Shown one piece after another: positions 1 through 8,874 of a stretch of DNA of 64,000 nt. Position 1 is the first letter of the stretch. Each line of letters starts with the position of its first letter. Below the pieces are notes generated by a model. The model was not told where the DNA came from and did no database searches. It saw nothing but the letters and a program-made list of their open reading frames with translations. The DNA comes from Halomontanus rarus (GTDB lineage: Archaea; Halobacteriota; Halobacteria; Halobacteriales; Natrialbaceae): positions 248,001-312,000 of the forward strand of contig NZ_CP071597.1 in NCBI RefSeq assembly GCF_017357405.1, given 5' to 3'. The position numbers and the translations under genes were made by a program.

Positions 1-895
1 CTCGCCCCCGCCTCTCGACGGCGGTTCCGTCGGTCGTGTCGAACCCCTGGACCGTCATCGTGAGCGTCACACCCTCCTCGAGAAGCGGTTCGATCTCGCG
101 AACGCACTGTCGGAGGTCGACGTACGTGATCGGGGGTTCCTCGCGGCTGCCGGAGTAGACTTGCTCGTATACCTCCCAGAGACAGGTCAGGAAGTACCAG
201 TGAAAGACGTACGCGTGGGCGCGGTCGTTGACCAGTACGCCGTACTGGTTGGTCGATCGATCGTTCGGTGAAAAACAGGTCCACGAGCGATCGACGATCG
301 CGACGAACGGAGACGGGAGGTCGCGATAGCGCGCCTCGGTACACGTCGCCGCGAGTTCCTTCTCGGACGGGAGGTCGACGCCGTCGGTTCCCTCGGGGTA
401 CAGACAGAGTCGGATGTGAACCCCGCGGTCGTGAGCGTCCCCGAGCGCGCCGGCGAGCCGGTCGAACTGTTCGCGAGTGACGCCGATCTGGATCTGGTTC
501 TCGGCGGTCCGGATCAACGACTCCGCCCGATCCAGAACGGTGTCGATCCGTTTGACGATACTCACCTTGTGCTCCTCGATGTCGGGCCGGCTCCACCGAT
601 CTTCGATCTCGTCGGCCGCGACCTCGAAGCGATCGGCTCGACCTCGGAGGTCCTCGAGCACTTCCGCCGGACTGTGTGCCCGTGCGTGAAGACTGTCCTG
701 TTCGTACGTCTCGATGTACCCCTTCTCCTCTAGGTCCCGGAGGACGTCGTAGATGCGAGGATCCGGGACCGAACTCGCCTTCGCGATATCCGTCGCCGAG
801 GCGGAGCCGAGTTTCAGAATGGTTACGAACGCATCGGCCTGGTACGGCGAGAGGCCGGCGTCTTCGAGAACCGTGATTAGTTCGTCGCGTTCCAT
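1..895 (-). CDS. TrmB-family transcriptional regulator (C-terminus cut by window edge)
   Basis: Reading leftward from the ATG at 893-895 gives an open frame with no stop to base 1, so the gene is partial. Residues 1-75 form a winged helix typical of TrmB regulators: MERDELITVLEDAGLSPYQA, then a recognition helix region with PDPRIYDVLRDLEEKG. The remainder is the PLD-like effector-binding domain seen in sugar-sensing TrmB proteins. The DNA-binding fold and family are clear from these motifs; the effector is not known. It is a paralogue of the regulator at 1953-3014, which may indicate a local regulatory pair. Targets cannot be deduced from the window. Confidence 0.85.
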   Translation of the reverse strand, partial: MERDELITVLEDAGLSPYQADAFVTILKLGSASATDIAKASSVPDPRIYDVLRDLEEKGYIETYEQDSLHARAHSPAEVLEDLRGRADRFEVAADEIEDRWSRPDIEEHKVSIVKRIDTVLDRAESLIRTAENQIQIGVTREQFDRLAGALGDAHDRGVHIRLCLYPEGTDGVDLPSEKELAATCTEARYRDLPSPFVAIVDRSWTCFSPNDRSTNQYGVLVNDRAHAYVFHWYFLTCLWEVYEQVYSGSREEPPITYVDLRQCVREIEPLLEEGVTLTMTVQGFDTTDGTAVERRGR

Positions 896-1148
896 GATAC
901 GGTACCCGCATCTGATCGTCCGCGGTCGATCAATGTGTCGAAGCGCTGTCCAAATTCGGATTCGTCCTCGTCGACCGACGAGAACGCAATCCACCGCTCC
1001 GAGTCGGACCGACGACGGTCCGAGTGCACCGGCCGCGAGACTGATCGTGTTCGTTCGTTCGAACTCATCTCCCATTGGATACCACACCTGTTGTAAAAAG
1101 GGTTGGCCGGTCGCCACACTGATACTGTTCTCGCCGAAACGGTCACGT

Positions 1149-1940
1149 ATGACTCCCTCGCTCGAGCGGGTTCGCCGGCCCGAGTTTACCGGCGCGAACC
1201 GGTGCTGGCCGTGTACCGTACTCAACGGAATGCTTCTCTGGATCGGTGTGACGGTACTGACAATTCTCGGACTTCCGTTCGTCGCCGTCGGCCTCGCCGT
1301 CGCGGGTTTCGGGGCGATCGCCCTGCGGGGGTATCTCGTTCCGTTTACGCCACGGTTCGCACCCCAGCTCGTCTCGGTACTACCGGGCGATCCCTTCGAC
1401 TACGAACGAGAGCCCGGTTCGTTGTCGGACACCGGCTCGCCCGACGGCGAGGACGTCCTCGCCGCCCTCGTCGACGCCGGGGCCGTCGTTCCGGAGGGGG
1501 AGGAAATCGCGCTCGAACCGTCAGTTCGGCGGGCGTGGCGCGAAGAGATGGCCGAACTCCGGACGCTGGAGATGGACGACCTCGCGGCCGTCGCCGACGA
1601 ATTGACGCCTGACTCGATCGACGCCCGCGGGAAGACCCGGTGGGGTAATTCGTACGTCGTCCTCGACCCCGAGGACGCGTCGATAACGCTCTTGCCCCGC
1701 GCGATCGCCGTCGCCGAACTCGCCGCCGCTCGCGCACTCGAGCCCCACGTCGAGGACGACCGGATCCGGCTCGCGGCCGGTCGCCCCTTCCGCACGCTCC
1801 TCGAGGCCTGTCCGCTCTGTGAAGGCGACGTGATCGTCTCGACGTCGACGTGTTGTGGCGACGTGACGCCGGTTGGATCGACGCCAACGGAAAAACTGGT
1901 CTGTCCCGAGTGTTCGGTTCGACTCTTCACGTACGACTGA
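1149..1940 (+). CDS. Conserved haloarchaeal protein with membrane hairpin and C-terminal zinc ribbon
   Basis: A 263-residue protein of unknown function. The N-terminal RRPEFTGANRCWPCTVLN motif resembles a conserved haloarchaeal family and supports the ATG at 1149 over the internal ATG at 1230. It is followed by two hydrophobic segments (about residues 28-65) and an acidic soluble region. The C-terminus has CPLC, a CC pair and CPEC, an arrangement that suggests a zinc ribbon. It converges with the TrmB gene, 12 bp apart. No catalytic motif is visible. Membrane anchoring and zinc binding are inferences. Confidence 0.75.
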   Translation: MTPSLERVRRPEFTGANRCWPCTVLNGMLLWIGVTVLTILGLPFVAVGLAVAGFGAIALRGYLVPFTPRFAPQLVSVLPGDPFDYEREPGSLSDTGSPDGEDVLAALVDAGAVVPEGEEIALEPSVRRAWREEMAELRTLEMDDLAAVADELTPDSIDARGKTRWGNSYVVLDPEDASITLLPRAIAVAELAAARALEPHVEDDRIRLAAGRPFRTLLEACPLCEGDVIVSTSTCCGDVTPVGSTPTEKLVCPECSVRLFTYD

Positions 1941-1952
1941 TCGGTCTCGATT

Positions 1953-3014
1953 CTACTCGTCGTACGCCGGCGGCTCGTCGCGCCCGATCCGAATCACGTG
2001 CGCTTCGACGTCCTCGAGTGCGGCGACGCGGCCGCCGACGGTCACCAGTCCGTCGTCGGTCTCGAGGGTGAGCGAGGCGACCTCCTCCGTCATCTCGAAC
2101 GCGACGTCCGAAATCGTGCCGCGGACGACTCTCGGATCGCCCGTCTCGACGTCCCGGCCCTCGATGGTGGCGTAGAACTCGCCGCCGCCGTCGATGAGGT
2201 CTTTCACGCAGCGGCGAATCGAGGCGTACCGGCGGGGATACGGTCGCCCGTCGCCGTCTTCACCCAGCGTCTCCTCCGCGGTCGTCCAGAGAACGGTCCC
2301 GAAGAAGCCGGAGACGAGAAAGCCGAGCGCGGAGCGGTTGAAGATGACGCCGTAGCGGTCCTGATCGTCCCGGAGGGCGTCCTGAGTCGCGTAGATCGAA
2401 TAGGTGCCGTCGGCGACCGCGATCACGGGCGTCGTGATCCCGCGTCGAGCCCGCGCCGTCGTCGCCACGTCGGGATAGTCGAACTCCGCCGGACTCGGGG
2501 CGTTCGTCGCGGGCGTCACGAGCAGGTCGACGCTGACGCCCGCATCAGTTACCTTCGAGAGGTGCGCTTCGAATCGCCGGAGGAGGTCCGGCGTGAGCGA
2601 GAGCGCGAGTTCGTACTCCGCCGACTCGATCACCTCCTCGAGATAGCGCAGGATCGTCGACCTCGATTTCACGAGCGAAACCGCCTCGGTGTCGCGTGCG
2701 GGCGCAGTGTATCTCGCTCCGAGTTCGTCGATCATCTCCTCGAGCGAGGACTGGACGTCGCCGAAGGCCTCGTCCGGGTCGATCGCGACGATCTTCATCG
2801 GTCGCGACTCGCGTAGTTCGACGAGGCCGCGGTCGCTCAGACTGCGAACCGTATCGTACACTCGCGGCTGGGGGATATCCGTGCGATCCGCGATCTCGCT
2901 AGCCGTCAGTTTCCCGTGCTCGAGGACCGTCAGATACGCGTCAATCTCGTACTCGCCGAGATTGAACCGATCACCGACGCGTTCGACGGTAGATCGGAGT
3001 TCGTCTTGAGCCAT
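1953..3014 (-). CDS. trmB: TrmB-like sugar-sensing transcriptional regulator
   Basis: A 353-residue protein, close to the usual length of haloarchaeal TrmB, the global regulator of gluconeogenesis, glycolysis and cofactor genes. Residues 20-85 are a winged helix ([20 protein letters not shown]), followed by a coiled linker and the PLD-like sugar-binding domain ([15 protein letters not shown]). The C-terminal beta domain is also typical of the family. Its promoter is leaderless: GTTTATCC at 3037-3044 lies about 26 bp upstream of the ATG at 3014. A perfect inverted repeat at 3023-3036 sits between TATA box and start, which suggests autoregulation. The family is firm; orthology to Halobacterium TrmB is likely but not proven. 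Confidence 0.82.
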   Translation of the reverse strand: MAQDELRSTVERVGDRFNLGEYEIDAYLTVLEHGKLTASEIADRTDIPQPRVYDTVRSLSDRGLVELRESRPMKIVAIDPDEAFGDVQSSLEEMIDELGARYTAPARDTEAVSLVKSRSTILRYLEEVIESAEYELALSLTPDLLRRFEAHLSKVTDAGVSVDLLVTPATNAPSPAEFDYPDVATTARARRGITTPVIAVADGTYSIYATQDALRDDQDRYGVIFNRSALGFLVSGFFGTVLWTTAEETLGEDGDGRPYPRRYASIRRCVKDLIDGGGEFYATIEGRDVETGDPRVVRGTISDVAFEMTEEVASLTLETDDGLVTVGGRVAALEDVEAHVIRIGRDEPPAYDE

Positions 3015-3022
3015 GGCTCACT

Positions 3023-3036
3023 CGAGGATTTCCTCG
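3023..3036. promoter_or_regulatory. Inverted repeat in the trmB promoter (candidate operator)
   Basis: CGAGGA-TT-TCCTCG is a perfect 6-bp inverted repeat with a 2-bp spacer. It lies directly between the minus-strand TATA-like element (3037-3044) and the trmB start codon, where a bound repressor would block transcription. It does not match the TACT-N-GAGTA type motif I recall for Halobacterium TrmB, so the binding protein is unknown. Confidence 0.4.
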
Positions 3037-3162
3037 GATAAACAAGTTATTATAGAGGGAGTAACACCTGTTTTCGAAATTCAGTTGTGTCGCTCTCGAC
3101 TTCGAGACGGGTTCCCATCGTCGGACAGAACTCTTAACCACCGTGCCCATGAGGTGACCTTC

Positions 3163-4191
3163 ATGCGCGGGGGTATCTTGCAGGACAGTGAGAGTCCGCA
3201 GGACAACGGTTCTCAGGACAACGTCACCGTCGGCGGTGAGGACAATCTGGTCCCCGAAGGCATCGAGGACATGATTCCCGGGTTCGTTCCGGACGGGATC
3301 GGTGAACTCCTGCTCATCCTCGTAGTTCTGGTCGTCGGCTGGTACCTCTCGAAGGTGATCGTCCGGATCGTCGGTCGGACGGTCGCCCAGCGGATCGAGC
3401 GCCCGAGTGTCACGCGGACCGTGCTCCGAGCCGTCCGCGCGTCCGTCCTCCTCTTTACGCTCCTGATCGTCGCAAGTATCATCTTCGAGGGCTTCGAGCT
3501 CCTGCTCTCGGTGACCGTCTTCTCGGCCATCGTCGGTGTCATTCTCGCGCCGCTGGTCGGGAGTTTCATCAACGGCCTGTTCGTCCTCGCCGACCGCCCC
3601 TACGAGATCGGCGACATGATCGAAGTCGTGGACGCCGACCAGCGGGGCTTCGTCGAGGACATCACGATCCGTTACACCAAGATATTCACCCTCGACAACA
3701 CCTTCATCGTCATCCCTAACTCCGAAATTCGCACACGCGACGTCGTCAACTACTCCGCCGAGGACGAACGGACGAGAGAGACGATTCGACTCGAGGTCAC
3801 CTACGAGAGCGACGTTGCGAAAGCCCGCCGACTCGCCGAACGGGCCGCGCGAAACGTCGACACAGTCATCAGCGGCGGACCGGACATCCGGATCGGAAGC
3901 GCGCGCTATCCCGCCGCACCGAAGTGTTACATCGACGAGTACGCCGACAGCGGCGTCCTCCTGACGCTCCGGGTCTGGGTCAATCACCCGTACAAATTGC
4001 TCGCCGCTCGATCGGACATACAAGAGCGGATTCGAACGCGGTACGCCGACGCCGGAATCGAAATTGCCTATCCACACACCCACCACGTGTTCGACGAGAC
4101 CAGCGGCACCGCACGAGTCGCCACGGAAACGGGGTCGGCGCTCGACTCGAGCGTCACCCGATCGGAAGAGTCCACCGACTCGGAGACGTGA
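3163..4191 (+). CDS. Small-conductance mechanosensitive channel, MscS family
   Basis: A 342-residue membrane channel that would relieve turgor on osmotic downshock. Two N-terminal transmembrane helices (LLLILVVLVVGWYLSKVIV; VLLFTLLIVASIIFEG) precede the pore helix with the Ala/Gly-rich VFSAIVGVILAPLVGSFING. The beta domain (RPYEIGDMIEV, VEDITIRYTKI, VIPNSEI) and the alpha/beta C-terminus follow. I chose the ATG at 3163, not the longer frame opening at 3013, because a Shine-Dalgarno-like GAGGTGA (3151-3157) and a TATA-like CTTAAC (3133-3138) point to it. The acidic C-terminal tail is not part of the channel core. Confidence 0.92.
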   Translation: MRGGILQDSESPQDNGSQDNVTVGGEDNLVPEGIEDMIPGFVPDGIGELLLILVVLVVGWYLSKVIVRIVGRTVAQRIERPSVTRTVLRAVRASVLLFTLLIVASIIFEGFELLLSVTVFSAIVGVILAPLVGSFINGLFVLADRPYEIGDMIEVVDADQRGFVEDITIRYTKIFTLDNTFIVIPNSEIRTRDVVNYSAEDERTRETIRLEVTYESDVAKARRLAERAARNVDTVISGGPDIRIGSARYPAAPKCYIDEYADSGVLLTLRVWVNHPYKLLAARSDIQERIRTRYADAGIEIAYPHTHHVFDETSGTARVATETGSALDSSVTRSEESTDSET

Positions 4192-4230
4192 GGGGGAGAC
4201 GAGAGTCACTAGTACGCCACCGAGCGTCGA

Positions 4231-4298
4231 CGTGCGAGTTGAACCGATGAAGTTGTCCGGTTCGACTCACACGTGACTCGACGATCCACTAGATCGTC
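4231..4298. terminator. Two hairpins in the mscS/usp convergent spacer
   Basis: The first hairpin pairs 4231-4245 with 4259-4273: a 10-bp stem (one G-U) plus four outer pairs across a single mismatch. The second is GACGATC-CACTA-GATCGTC at 4280-4298. They fill the spacer between two genes that end towards each other and could terminate or process both transcripts. The structures are seen directly; the terminator role is inferred. Confidence 0.45.
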
Positions 4299-4327
4299 AC
4301 CATCCGCTCTCTATCGGAGGAACCGGG

Positions 4328-4741
4328 CTAGGCTGAGGCACCCTCGACGGTAATGACCTCACACTCGAGGTGATTCCGAAGATAGCGATCTATGTTTGGG
4401 TTATCCGTAAACCGCTGGAGGATCCGCCGCCAGCGCCCCGCCTGCTTGTGGCCGATAACGACGACGTCGGCGTCTTCGGCGGCCACCTCGTCGAGAATGC
4501 TCTCCTCGACGAGAAATCCCGTCCGAACCACGTACCGGACGTTCTCGAGAGGGCCGAACGATCGTTCGACCGCGCGTTTGAGATCGGTTCGCGTCACTTT
4601 CTTCCCGTTCTGATAGAGATTCACATGCAAGATAGTAAGTGCAGCATCACGCTCGCGGGCGACCTCGACCGCTCGTTCGAGGGTGTGCCGCGAGTGATCC
4701 GACAGGGGATACCGAACGGGGACCACGACCAGCGTCATCAC
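4328..4741 (-). CDS. Universal stress protein (UspA family)
   Basis: A 137-residue single Usp domain starting TLVVVPVRYPLSDHSRHTLE with the alpha/beta core ALTILHVNLYQNG and ADVVVIGHKQAGRW. The family's ATP-binding glycine loop (G-x2-G-x9-G-S/T) is not well conserved here (HKQAGRWRRILQRFTDN), so it may be a non-ATP-binding member. Either of two adjacent ATGs (4741 or 4738) can be the start. It lies 33 bp downstream of the nucleotidase gene on the same strand and may be cotranscribed. Its physiological role is unknown. Confidence 0.85.
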   Translation of the reverse strand: MMTLVVVPVRYPLSDHSRHTLERAVEVARERDAALTILHVNLYQNGKKVTRTDLKRAVERSFGPLENVRYVVRTGFLVEESILDEVAAEDADVVVIGHKQAGRWRRILQRFTDNPNIDRYLRNHLECEVITVEGASA

Positions 4742-4773
4742 GCAAGCGAACGTGGTGGGAGCGGGTAAACCTT

Positions 4774-6141
4774 TCAGTTGATGCGTCTTATCCGCCCCGT
4801 TATCATTGGGTCGATATCGTGTGCGCGCGCGTACTCGAGGATGACGTCGAACTGCGGCTCCGAGAGCGTTCGGACCCTGTCCTCGGGCTCGAGCGTTCCG
4901 AACTCGTCGGTCGTCGCGAAGAGGTAGTTCGAGGTCGCGAGGTGGTAGGTCGCGTCCGGATCGAACGGCTCACCCCCGACCTCGCGAATCGTCACGTCGT
5001 GGGTCGTCTCGTCCCACTCGAGGACGGCCCCGCTGACGTGGGCGTGCCACCAGTCCGGTTCGGCGAACCCGAGGTCGATCCCCGCGGCGTCGTCCACGAT
5101 GGCCTCGAGTCGGGCACCCGACACCGCCGCGACGCCGAGGGGTTCGTCGAACGGGACGAGACTGATCAGGTCCGCCGCCGTGACCTCGCCCTCGAGCGGG
5201 GGTCCCGAACGGATGCCGCCGCTGTTCTGGAGCGCGACGTCTGCGCCCGTCTTCCAGCGATAGGCGTCGGCGACGACGTTCCCGACGCGGCTCTCCCCGC
5301 CGAACAGCGTCGCCTCCGTTCGTTCGATGGGGGCGTCGACGTGCGCTACGACCTCGTCGAGACCCGCCGCCGCGGTGAGCCGTTCGAACGCGTCGACCAC
5401 GTCGGGCGCGCGAGCGAACTCGCGGGTCGAGTGGAGGGCCGCCGACGGCTCGTCTCCGGCCGTCAGCGTCACCTCGACGACCGCCCGTCCGCCGTCTCCC
5501 GGTCGCGTGAGCAGCGTTCCGTCGACGGTCTCGAGACGCGTACTCGGGACGTGGCCGCCGAGGACGACGTCGGCGTCCGTTCGCCGCGCCAGTTCGTCGT
5601 CACCGCGTCCCAGGTGCGAGCAGACGACGACGACGTCGACGTCCCGCGCCCGAAGTTCGGCGATCGCCTCGCGGACCGCCGGGATCGGGTCCCGAAACGT
5701 CAGGTCCGTCGCCATCGGGTTCTGCGAGGCGATCCGCTGGGTCGTGACACCGGTGAAACCGGCGCGGACGCCGGCGCAGTCGAGGACCGTCCACGGTTCC
5801 ACGCCGACGTCGGCCCCGAACGCCCCACCGTTCTGCCGGACGTTCGCACTGAGCCACGTCTGGGGCGATCGCTCGACGATCTCGAGGGTCGCGTCGGGTC
5901 CGAAATCGAAGTCGTGGTTGCCGAAGGTCGCGACGTCGGGCTCGATCGCCTCGTAGAACTCGAGGGCCTGCGTGCCGTTCGTGACCAGCGGGAGCACGCC
6001 TGGCGCCGTGTTGTCGCCGGTCCCGACGACGACGGTTCCGTCGTCGCGTCGCGCCCGAATCGTCCCCGCCAGGCGGCCGATCCGCTCGGGGTCGTCACAG
6101 GCGTTCTCGACGTCGGAGTACTGGAGTACGCGGAGGGACAT
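4774..6141 (-). CDS. 5'-nucleotidase / UshA-type metallophosphatase
   Basis: A 455-residue enzyme of the UshA/CpdB family, which hydrolyses nucleotides or cyclic nucleotides. The N-terminal metallophosphoesterase domain shows GDNT, GNHDFDFG and CSHLGRGD, which supply the dinuclear metal site. The C-terminal 5'-nucleotidase domain shows NVVADAYRWKTGADVALQNS and the GGIRSG loop. No signal peptide or lipobox is present, so the enzyme is probably cytoplasmic, unlike the periplasmic bacterial forms. The exact substrate cannot be told from sequence. Confidence 0.88.
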   Translation of the reverse strand: MSLRVLQYSDVENACDDPERIGRLAGTIRARRDDGTVVVGTGDNTAPGVLPLVTNGTQALEFYEAIEPDVATFGNHDFDFGPDATLEIVERSPQTWLSANVRQNGGAFGADVGVEPWTVLDCAGVRAGFTGVTTQRIASQNPMATDLTFRDPIPAVREAIAELRARDVDVVVVCSHLGRGDDELARRTDADVVLGGHVPSTRLETVDGTLLTRPGDGGRAVVEVTLTAGDEPSAALHSTREFARAPDVVDAFERLTAAAGLDEVVAHVDAPIERTEATLFGGESRVGNVVADAYRWKTGADVALQNSGGIRSGPPLEGEVTAADLISLVPFDEPLGVAAVSGARLEAIVDDAAGIDLGFAEPDWWHAHVSGAVLEWDETTHDVTIREVGGEPFDPDATYHLATSNYLFATTDEFGTLEPEDRVRTLSEPQFDVILEYARAHDIDPMITGRIRRIN

Positions 6142-6246
6142 TCGTCGGTGGTACAGCCAGCACGCTCTTGATTCGTTCGGTTACCGAGATGCCGGCTCCA
6201 CCGTCGATGAGACAGTCCTTTACTCGTACGGCGATGACGAACCCCC

Positions 6247-6486
6247 ATGGACGAGAAGTCGACCGAGGACGGTGACACCGTCTACGTCTCACGGACGGAC
6301 GGCGACAGAGGGTCAAAGGGGCCGTTTCTCGCCGCCTACCAGACGCCCCAGCGAACGACCCGCTACGGCTGGTTCTGTGCGAACTGCGAGAGTTTCGACA
6401 ACGCGATGGACTCGATGGGCCGGATCCAGTGTAACCGGTGTGGCAACTTCCGGAAGCCGACCGAGTGGGACGCCGCTCACGAGTAG
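6247..6486 (+). CDS. Small zinc-ribbon protein (DUF5816-like)
   Basis: A 79-residue protein with CANC and CNRC knuckles 21 residues apart (GWFCANCESFDNAMDSMGRI then CNRCGN), so it probably binds one zinc. The ending RKPTEWDAAHE and overall pattern match, from memory, the haloarchaeal family DUF5816. It stands alone, 105 bp from the divergent nucleotidase gene. The function is unknown; small haloarchaeal zinc-finger proteins have been linked to regulation and biofilm traits in general. Confidence 0.75.
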   Translation: MDEKSTEDGDTVYVSRTDGDRGSKGPFLAAYQTPQRTTRYGWFCANCESFDNAMDSMGRIQCNRCGNFRKPTEWDAAHE

Positions 6487-6618
6487 TCGCTCCCGACCCA
6501 CCCCAGAATCCGCAGTCCTCGACCGTTCGTCGTCGAGAGAGACCGTCGTCCACTCGACCCCGACGGTCGTCGGCGGGGTGACAACCTTTATCACGGGTGC
6601 CGTCGTATCCGGTAGTGA

Positions 6619-6945
6619 ATGGGTCCTGTTAACATGCGACTCGTCGAGCAGGCCAGGTCGATTTTCGCAGAGCTCGGTTACACCGTCGAAGGCACCGGTC
6701 CCGAATTCCGCGCCGAACGAGAGTGGAAGGTCGTACACGTGAGCACCGTCCTCGAGACGGGCGATCTTCCGTCGGAATCGGGAGAGTTCCGCTGTTTCGT
6801 CGCGACACGCGAGGACGCAGACGACCTCGAGCAACGACTTCGCTATACGGACCCCGACTACGAGTGGGCGATCATCGTCGTCGACGGTGACGACTACGAG
6901 GTCGAGCGCGCGCCGCCGGGCCCGAAAGTCTCGGCCCAGGCGTAG
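6619..6945 (+). CDS. Haloarchaeal protein of unknown function (DUF7116-like)
   Basis: An acidic protein of 108 residues with an alpha/beta pattern: RLVEQARSIFAELGYTVEG, then REWKVVHVSTV and EWAIIVVDGDDYEVERA. A TATA element (CTTTATC, near 6585-6591) lies about 26-30 bp before the ATG at 6619 and fits a leaderless start. The ATG at 6634 (MRLVEQAR) is the alternative and matches how I recall the family beginning. No catalytic residues or metal ligands stand out. Confidence 0.75.
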   Translation: MGPVNMRLVEQARSIFAELGYTVEGTGPEFRAEREWKVVHVSTVLETGDLPSESGEFRCFVATREDADDLEQRLRYTDPDYEWAIIVVDGDDYEVERAPPGPKVSAQA

Positions 6946-7137
6946 TCAGCGAAGCGCCCGTCGCGTCGCCCCGACACCCGCCTCGGGGTCGACGTCGGCC
7001 CCCATCGATTCTAACACGTCACCTAGCGCAGGAGCGTGCGATCCGGCGGGGCGAGTTCGTCGACGGTCGGTGCGTCTGCCACTCCGACGCCCGACCGGAT
7101 CGTGCCCTTCGAGCGCATGCCTCGCGTACCCGAGACA

Positions 7138-7145
7138 CTTAAACC
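7138..7145 (+). promoter_or_regulatory. TATA element for the DUF457 gene
   Basis: CTTAAACC lies 25-30 bp upstream of the GTG at 7170 and supports that non-ATG start with an almost leaderless transcript. Confidence 0.5.
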
Positions 7146-7169
7146 CACGAATCACATAATCGATGTGTC

Positions 7170-8165
7170 GTGTTCGTCGGTCACGCGCTGCTCGCGTTCG
7201 CCATCGCGGCACTCGCCGCCGACTGGCGAGGCTGGGAACGCCGACCGGCCCTGACCGTCGGCATCGTCGCCGGCGCGTTCGCCGCCATCCCGGACGTCGA
7301 CGTCGCGTACGCGCTCGTCGGCCTCCTCGAGTGGTACGCCGCGGACGGCGCGCTCGAGCCGACGGCGGCGTTCTGGGACGCGAGTCGCGGCGTTCACCGG
7401 TCGGTCACGCACTCCGTGGTCGTCGGCGCACTCGCAGCCCCGGCGTTCGGGTTGCTCGCCGTCCGCGGTCGGTCCGCTCGTCTCGCCACCGTCGCAGGGG
7501 TCGCCCTCCTCGGGAGCCTCGTCGCGAGCGCGTTCGTCTGGCACAGCCCGGTTGCGGCGTTCGTGATTGGACTGTTCGCGGTGTCCGGTGTACTCGTCGC
7601 TCGCGGTGTCGCCCGGTTCTCGTCGCTCGCGCCGACGACGGTCGCGCTGGCGGCACTGGTGGGTCTTCTGTCGCACCCGTGGGGCGACCTCGTCACGGGC
7701 TCACCGCCCAACTGGTTGTTCCCGTTCACCGCACCCGGTCTCGACTCGCGCGTCGTCCTCCACCCCGACCCGACCCTGCACCTCCTCGCCGCGTTCGCCA
7801 TCGAACTCGCCGTCGTCTGGCTGGCGGTCCTCGCGTACTGCCGACTCGCCGACCGCAGCGTCCTCGACGGGATCGATCGCCGCGCGGGCGTCGGCGCGGC
7901 CTACGGAGCCGTCGCGCTCGCGGCCACGCCGCCGACGCTCGAGGTCTCCTACCACTTCGTCTTCTCGATCCTCGGCGTCGGTCTGCTCTGTGGCGTCGTC
8001 CGGGGTCCGTCCACCCCCGAATTCGACGACCTGCTCTCCCGTCGATTGCGATCGTATCGGCCGTCGTCGTCCGGAACGCTCGGGGTCGCGCTGACGGCGC
8101 TGACCGCCGTCACCGTCGCACTCGCGGCGTACGTGATCGTGTATCGACTCGCAGTGGTCGCCTGA
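7170..8165 (+). CDS. DUF457 membrane-bound metal-dependent hydrolase-like protein
   Basis: A 331-residue polytopic membrane protein. The opening FVGHALLAFAIAAL, then AIPDVDVAYAL, HRSVTHSVV and LLSHPWGDLVTG carry the His/Asp residues typical of the YdjM/DUF457 family, often annotated as membrane-bound metal-dependent hydrolases. About eight hydrophobic helices are visible. The family normally begins with this FVGHALLAF motif, which places the start at the GTG at 7170. The substrate is unknown for the whole family. The next gene is also a membrane protein on the same strand. Confidence 0.85.
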   Translation: MFVGHALLAFAIAALAADWRGWERRPALTVGIVAGAFAAIPDVDVAYALVGLLEWYAADGALEPTAAFWDASRGVHRSVTHSVVVGALAAPAFGLLAVRGRSARLATVAGVALLGSLVASAFVWHSPVAAFVIGLFAVSGVLVARGVARFSSLAPTTVALAALVGLLSHPWGDLVTGSPPNWLFPFTAPGLDSRVVLHPDPTLHLLAAFAIELAVVWLAVLAYCRLADRSVLDGIDRRAGVGAAYGAVALAATPPTLEVSYHFVFSILGVGLLCGVVRGPSTPEFDDLLSRRLRSYRPSSSGTLGVALTALTAVTVALAAYVIVYRLAVVA

Positions 8166-8226
8166 GGCCGCGACAGACGCCGGTCGGCTACGTACGCTTT
8201 TGTAACCCCGGTTGCTACAGTCCGAC

Positions 8227-8874
8227 GTGGCCCAGATTCGACTCGAGACGCTGATCGCAGATAGTCGGTCGAACGCGGTGATCGCGTGGATACTCGTCGT
8301 CGCGATCGTCGGAATCGGGATCGGCGCACTCGTCGCCGGCAGCACCCTCTGGGCGTCGTTTACGGTGGCGTTCGTGGTGCTGGCGTTGCTCCCGCCGCTC
8401 GCGTTTCGGTCGCCGCTGGTCATGCTCCCCTGGGAGGTCCTGTTGCTCGCGGCGCTCCCAGTGTTCGGGATCACCCTCGGTGCCGACCGACTCACCGGAC
8501 CGTTCACCTCGTACCTCTCCGTCGCGGCCTTCGCACTCGTTCTCGCCGTCGAACTCCAGACGTTCACGGCCGTGCGGATGACGCCCGGATTCGCCGTCGT
8601 CTTCGTCGCGGTCGCGACGATGGCGACGGCCGCCCTGTGGGCGCTCCTCCGGTGGAACGCCGCCAGTCTCTTCGGCGTCCCGTTCACGGCCGACCACGAC
8701 GCCGTGATGTGGGAGTTCGTCTACTCCACGGGCGCCGGTCTCGGTGCCGGCGTCGTCTTCGAACTGTACTTCAGACGCCTCGGCCGACTCGAGCAACCGA
8801 TTCTCGCCGAGGAGTCGCCGAGAGAGACGGAAGCGGGGACGAGAACGGAAACGGAGATGGGAGACGATGTCTAA
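8227..8874 (+). CDS. Multi-pass membrane protein of unknown function
   Basis: A 215-residue protein with about six transmembrane helices (for example WILVVAIVGIGIGALVAG and GFAVVFVAVATMATAALWA). The GTG at 8227 is preferred because a TATA-like CTTTTGTA at 8197-8204 gives a leaderless transcript there; a TTG at 8212 is in frame but less likely. The C-terminal tail is a Glu/Thr run encoded by GAGAC/GGAAAC-type simple sequence. The last codons overlap the start of the next gene by 8 bp, so the two membrane proteins are probably translated together. Confidence 0.75.
   Translation: MAQIRLETLIADSRSNAVIAWILVVAIVGIGIGALVAGSTLWASFTVAFVVLALLPPLAFRSPLVMLPWEVLLLAALPVFGITLGADRLTGPFTSYLSVAAFALVLAVELQTFTAVRMTPGFAVVFVAVATMATAALWALLRWNAASLFGVPFTADHDAVMWEFVYSTGAGLGAGVVFELYFRRLGRLEQPILAEESPRETEAGTRTETEMGDDV

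Noticed and set aside
753..1148. Long open frame extending upstream of the conserved protein at 1149.
   Set aside because: The extension lies over the promoter and start of the divergent TrmB-family gene, is Ser/Arg-rich and ends exactly where the conserved RRPEFTG motif begins.
4259..4268. GGTTCGACTC as a possible tRNA T-loop.
   Set aside because: The neighbouring bases form a longer hairpin with 4236-4245 and no cloverleaf can be drawn.
6946..7169. Minus-strand frame with C-terminus VLESMGADVDPEAG and a separate 31-codon minus frame.
   Set aside because: Too short, no promoter or conserved pattern; could be relics but not supportable as genes.
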